In this document: in pieces, positions 52,355 to 53,222 of the stretch
Layout: each line of letters opens with the position of its first letter
Position numbering within the stretch: position 1 is the stretch's first letter
Origin: JALCOL01 sp022649665
Lineage (GTDB): Bacteria; Bacillota; Bacilli; Lactobacillales; Enterococcaceae
Length of the DNA stretch: 53,222 nucleotides
NCBI GenBank assembly: GCA_030372335.1
Contig: JAUDCW010000016.1
Reading direction: 5' to 3' (one strand)
Program-made: the position numbers and the translations under genes
Notes under the pieces: generated by a model
What the model was told of the DNA's origin: nothing
Seen by the model: the letters and a program-made list of their open reading frames with translations, nothing else
Database searches by the model: none

Positions 52355-53195
52355 TTTAAAACGAAACGGCTGGATGACTTTCGGCGCTGCGCTGGCGGTG
52401 TCGATCTCGCTGATCCTGGTCAGCATTTTTGCCCTTTTGATCCTCAACTTAGGGAAAATCACGCAAGAAGTCGAAAAAAGCGTGAATGTATCAGTCTTTG
52501 TTTCGATTGGAACTGAACAAAAAGATCTTGATACGCTGAAAGAAGAGCTGGAAGGCCTGAACGATGTCCAAAAAGTGACCTTCTCCAGCAAAGATGAACA
52601 GCTCGAAAAAGTTCAAAAAGAAATGGGCGATGCCTTCGATCCGATCAAAGGTGATGAGAATCCGCTGTATGATGTATACATCGTACAGGCCAAAAGCCCG
52701 GAAGATACGAAACAAATCCAGCAAGCTGCCCAGAAGCTCGCGCATGTTGAATACGCCGAATATGGCGGGAAAGCAGCTGACCGCTTGATCAAAGGCAGCA
52801 AAAATGCTCGTCTTTGGGCATTGATCGCTGGCGCGGTGCTGATTTTGGTAGCGATCCTTTTGATCGCCAATACGATCCGGCTGACGATCTTCTCCAGAAG
52901 CGAAGAGATCCAGATCATGCGGCTCGTCGGCGCTAAAAACAGCTATATCCGTGCGCCGTTCTTTTTAGAAGGCGCATGGATCGGCATACTTGGTGCGATC
53001 TTGCCGGTGGCATTGATCGTTTTCGGCTATCCGTTTTTTTATCAGAAGTTCAATCCAGAAGTATTGAAGCTCGGCTATGCGCTTGTTCAGCCGCATGAAC
53101 TCGCACTGCCGCTCAGTCTGGGGATCCTCGCGATCGGCATCGTGATCGGTTCGCTTGGTTCAGTTTTCTCAATGAGACGATTTCTTAAAGTATAA
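52323..53195 (+). CDS. ftsX: Cell division protein FtsX
   Basis: Membrane partner of FtsE. The 290-residue protein has a cytoplasmic start, a first membrane helix (about 21-44), an extracellular loop (about 45-165) that binds and activates hydrolases such as PcsB or CwlO-type enzymes in the family, and three further helices (about 172-192, 222-242, 262-285) with the NTIRLTIFSRSEEIQIMRLVGA motif. ATG 52323 is six bases after AGGAGG. Complete: TAA at 53193-53195. The remaining 27 bases of the window show nothing. Confidence 0.94.
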   Translation: MLRHLKESLISLKRNGWMTFGAALAVSISLILVSIFALLILNLGKITQEVEKSVNVSVFVSIGTEQKDLDTLKEELEGLNDVQKVTFSSKDEQLEKVQKEMGDAFDPIKGDENPLYDVYIVQAKSPEDTKQIQQAAQKLAHVEYAEYGGKAADRLIKGSKNARLWALIAGAVLILVAILLIANTIRLTIFSRSEEIQIMRLVGAKNSYIRAPFFLEGAWIGILGAILPVALIVFGYPFFYQKFNPEVLKLGYALVQPHELALPLSLGILAIGIVIGSLGSVFSMRRFLKV

Positions 53196-53222
53196 GAAGC
53201 TGCTTTTGGAGTGCAAAAAAGG

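Overview
The window looks like chromosomal DNA of a Gram-positive bacterium of the order Lactobacillales, most likely a member of the Lactobacillaceae. This is inferred from gene content and order: an atpBEFHAGDC operon followed by a DUF1146 gene and murA, an EpuA-type membrane peptide next to yidD, a DUF2969 protein, comFA/comFC-hpf-secA-prfB-ftsEX in a row, a CodY-type site, strong AGGAGG ribosome binding sites, and frequent TTG or GTG starts. I cannot name the species. Most of the window is housekeeping core genome, with one clearly disturbed spot.

Layout. 1-13 kb: an LCP cell-wall ligase, rlmD (minus), recX-mutY, ntdP, an ADP-ribosylglycohydrolase (minus), murF, the DEAD-box helicase cshA with a long structured leader, an aromatic-acid-exporter-like membrane protein (minus), and a three-gene surface operon (unknown protein, VanY-type carboxypeptidase, GH73 glucosaminidase). 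13-20 kb: purine genes xpt and purK-purB, the latter followed by a yjdI/yjdJ-like ferredoxin-acetyltransferase pair, then secG, rnr and smpB. 20-29 kb: the eight-gene F1Fo ATP synthase operon, a DUF1146 gene, murA, epuA-like and yidD. 29-34.5 kb: a branched-chain amino acid ABC transporter (livJHMGF) plus a CBS-ACT protein, behind a perfect TTGACA -35 and a 14/15 CodY box. 34.5-37 kb: DUF2969, tRNA-Tyr and tRNA-Gln, a 54-bp direct repeat pair, a small basic protein, and a secreted protein of unknown function. 37-43 kb: a TetR regulator divergent from a 1416-residue 2-hydroxyacyl-CoA dehydratase activase-like protein, a GntR/UTRA regulator with a palindrome inside its own promoter, and yigZ (minus).

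43.3-44.9 kb is the unusual part. Between yigZ and comFA, which normally lie close together, there are: a decayed 143-bp copy of an internal piece of comFA, a tRNA 3'-end fragment, an AT-richer gene for a membrane-anchored SAM methyltransferase, and three tRNA-like sequences on the minus strand (Gly-UCC nearly complete, a Met-like one and an Asn one degenerate). The tRNA 3' ends form an inverted repeat around the island. This looks like the scar of a foreign insertion and rearrangement. After it come comFA-comFC, hpf, secA, prfB (with its programmed +1 frameshift), ftsE and ftsX.

Regulation. Many promoters have an extended -10 (TGn before the -10 hexamer) and a weak -35. Intrinsic terminators are clear and often shared by convergent genes. 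Terminator-like hairpins inside the atp operon (after atpE) and the liv operon (after livJ) fall just where more of the upstream product (c-ring subunit, binding protein) is needed. No CRISPR array, rRNA gene, intact insertion sequence or complete prophage is visible. A previously undescribed system is not proven; the best leads are the yigZ-comFA island, the cshA leader and the orphan activase locus.
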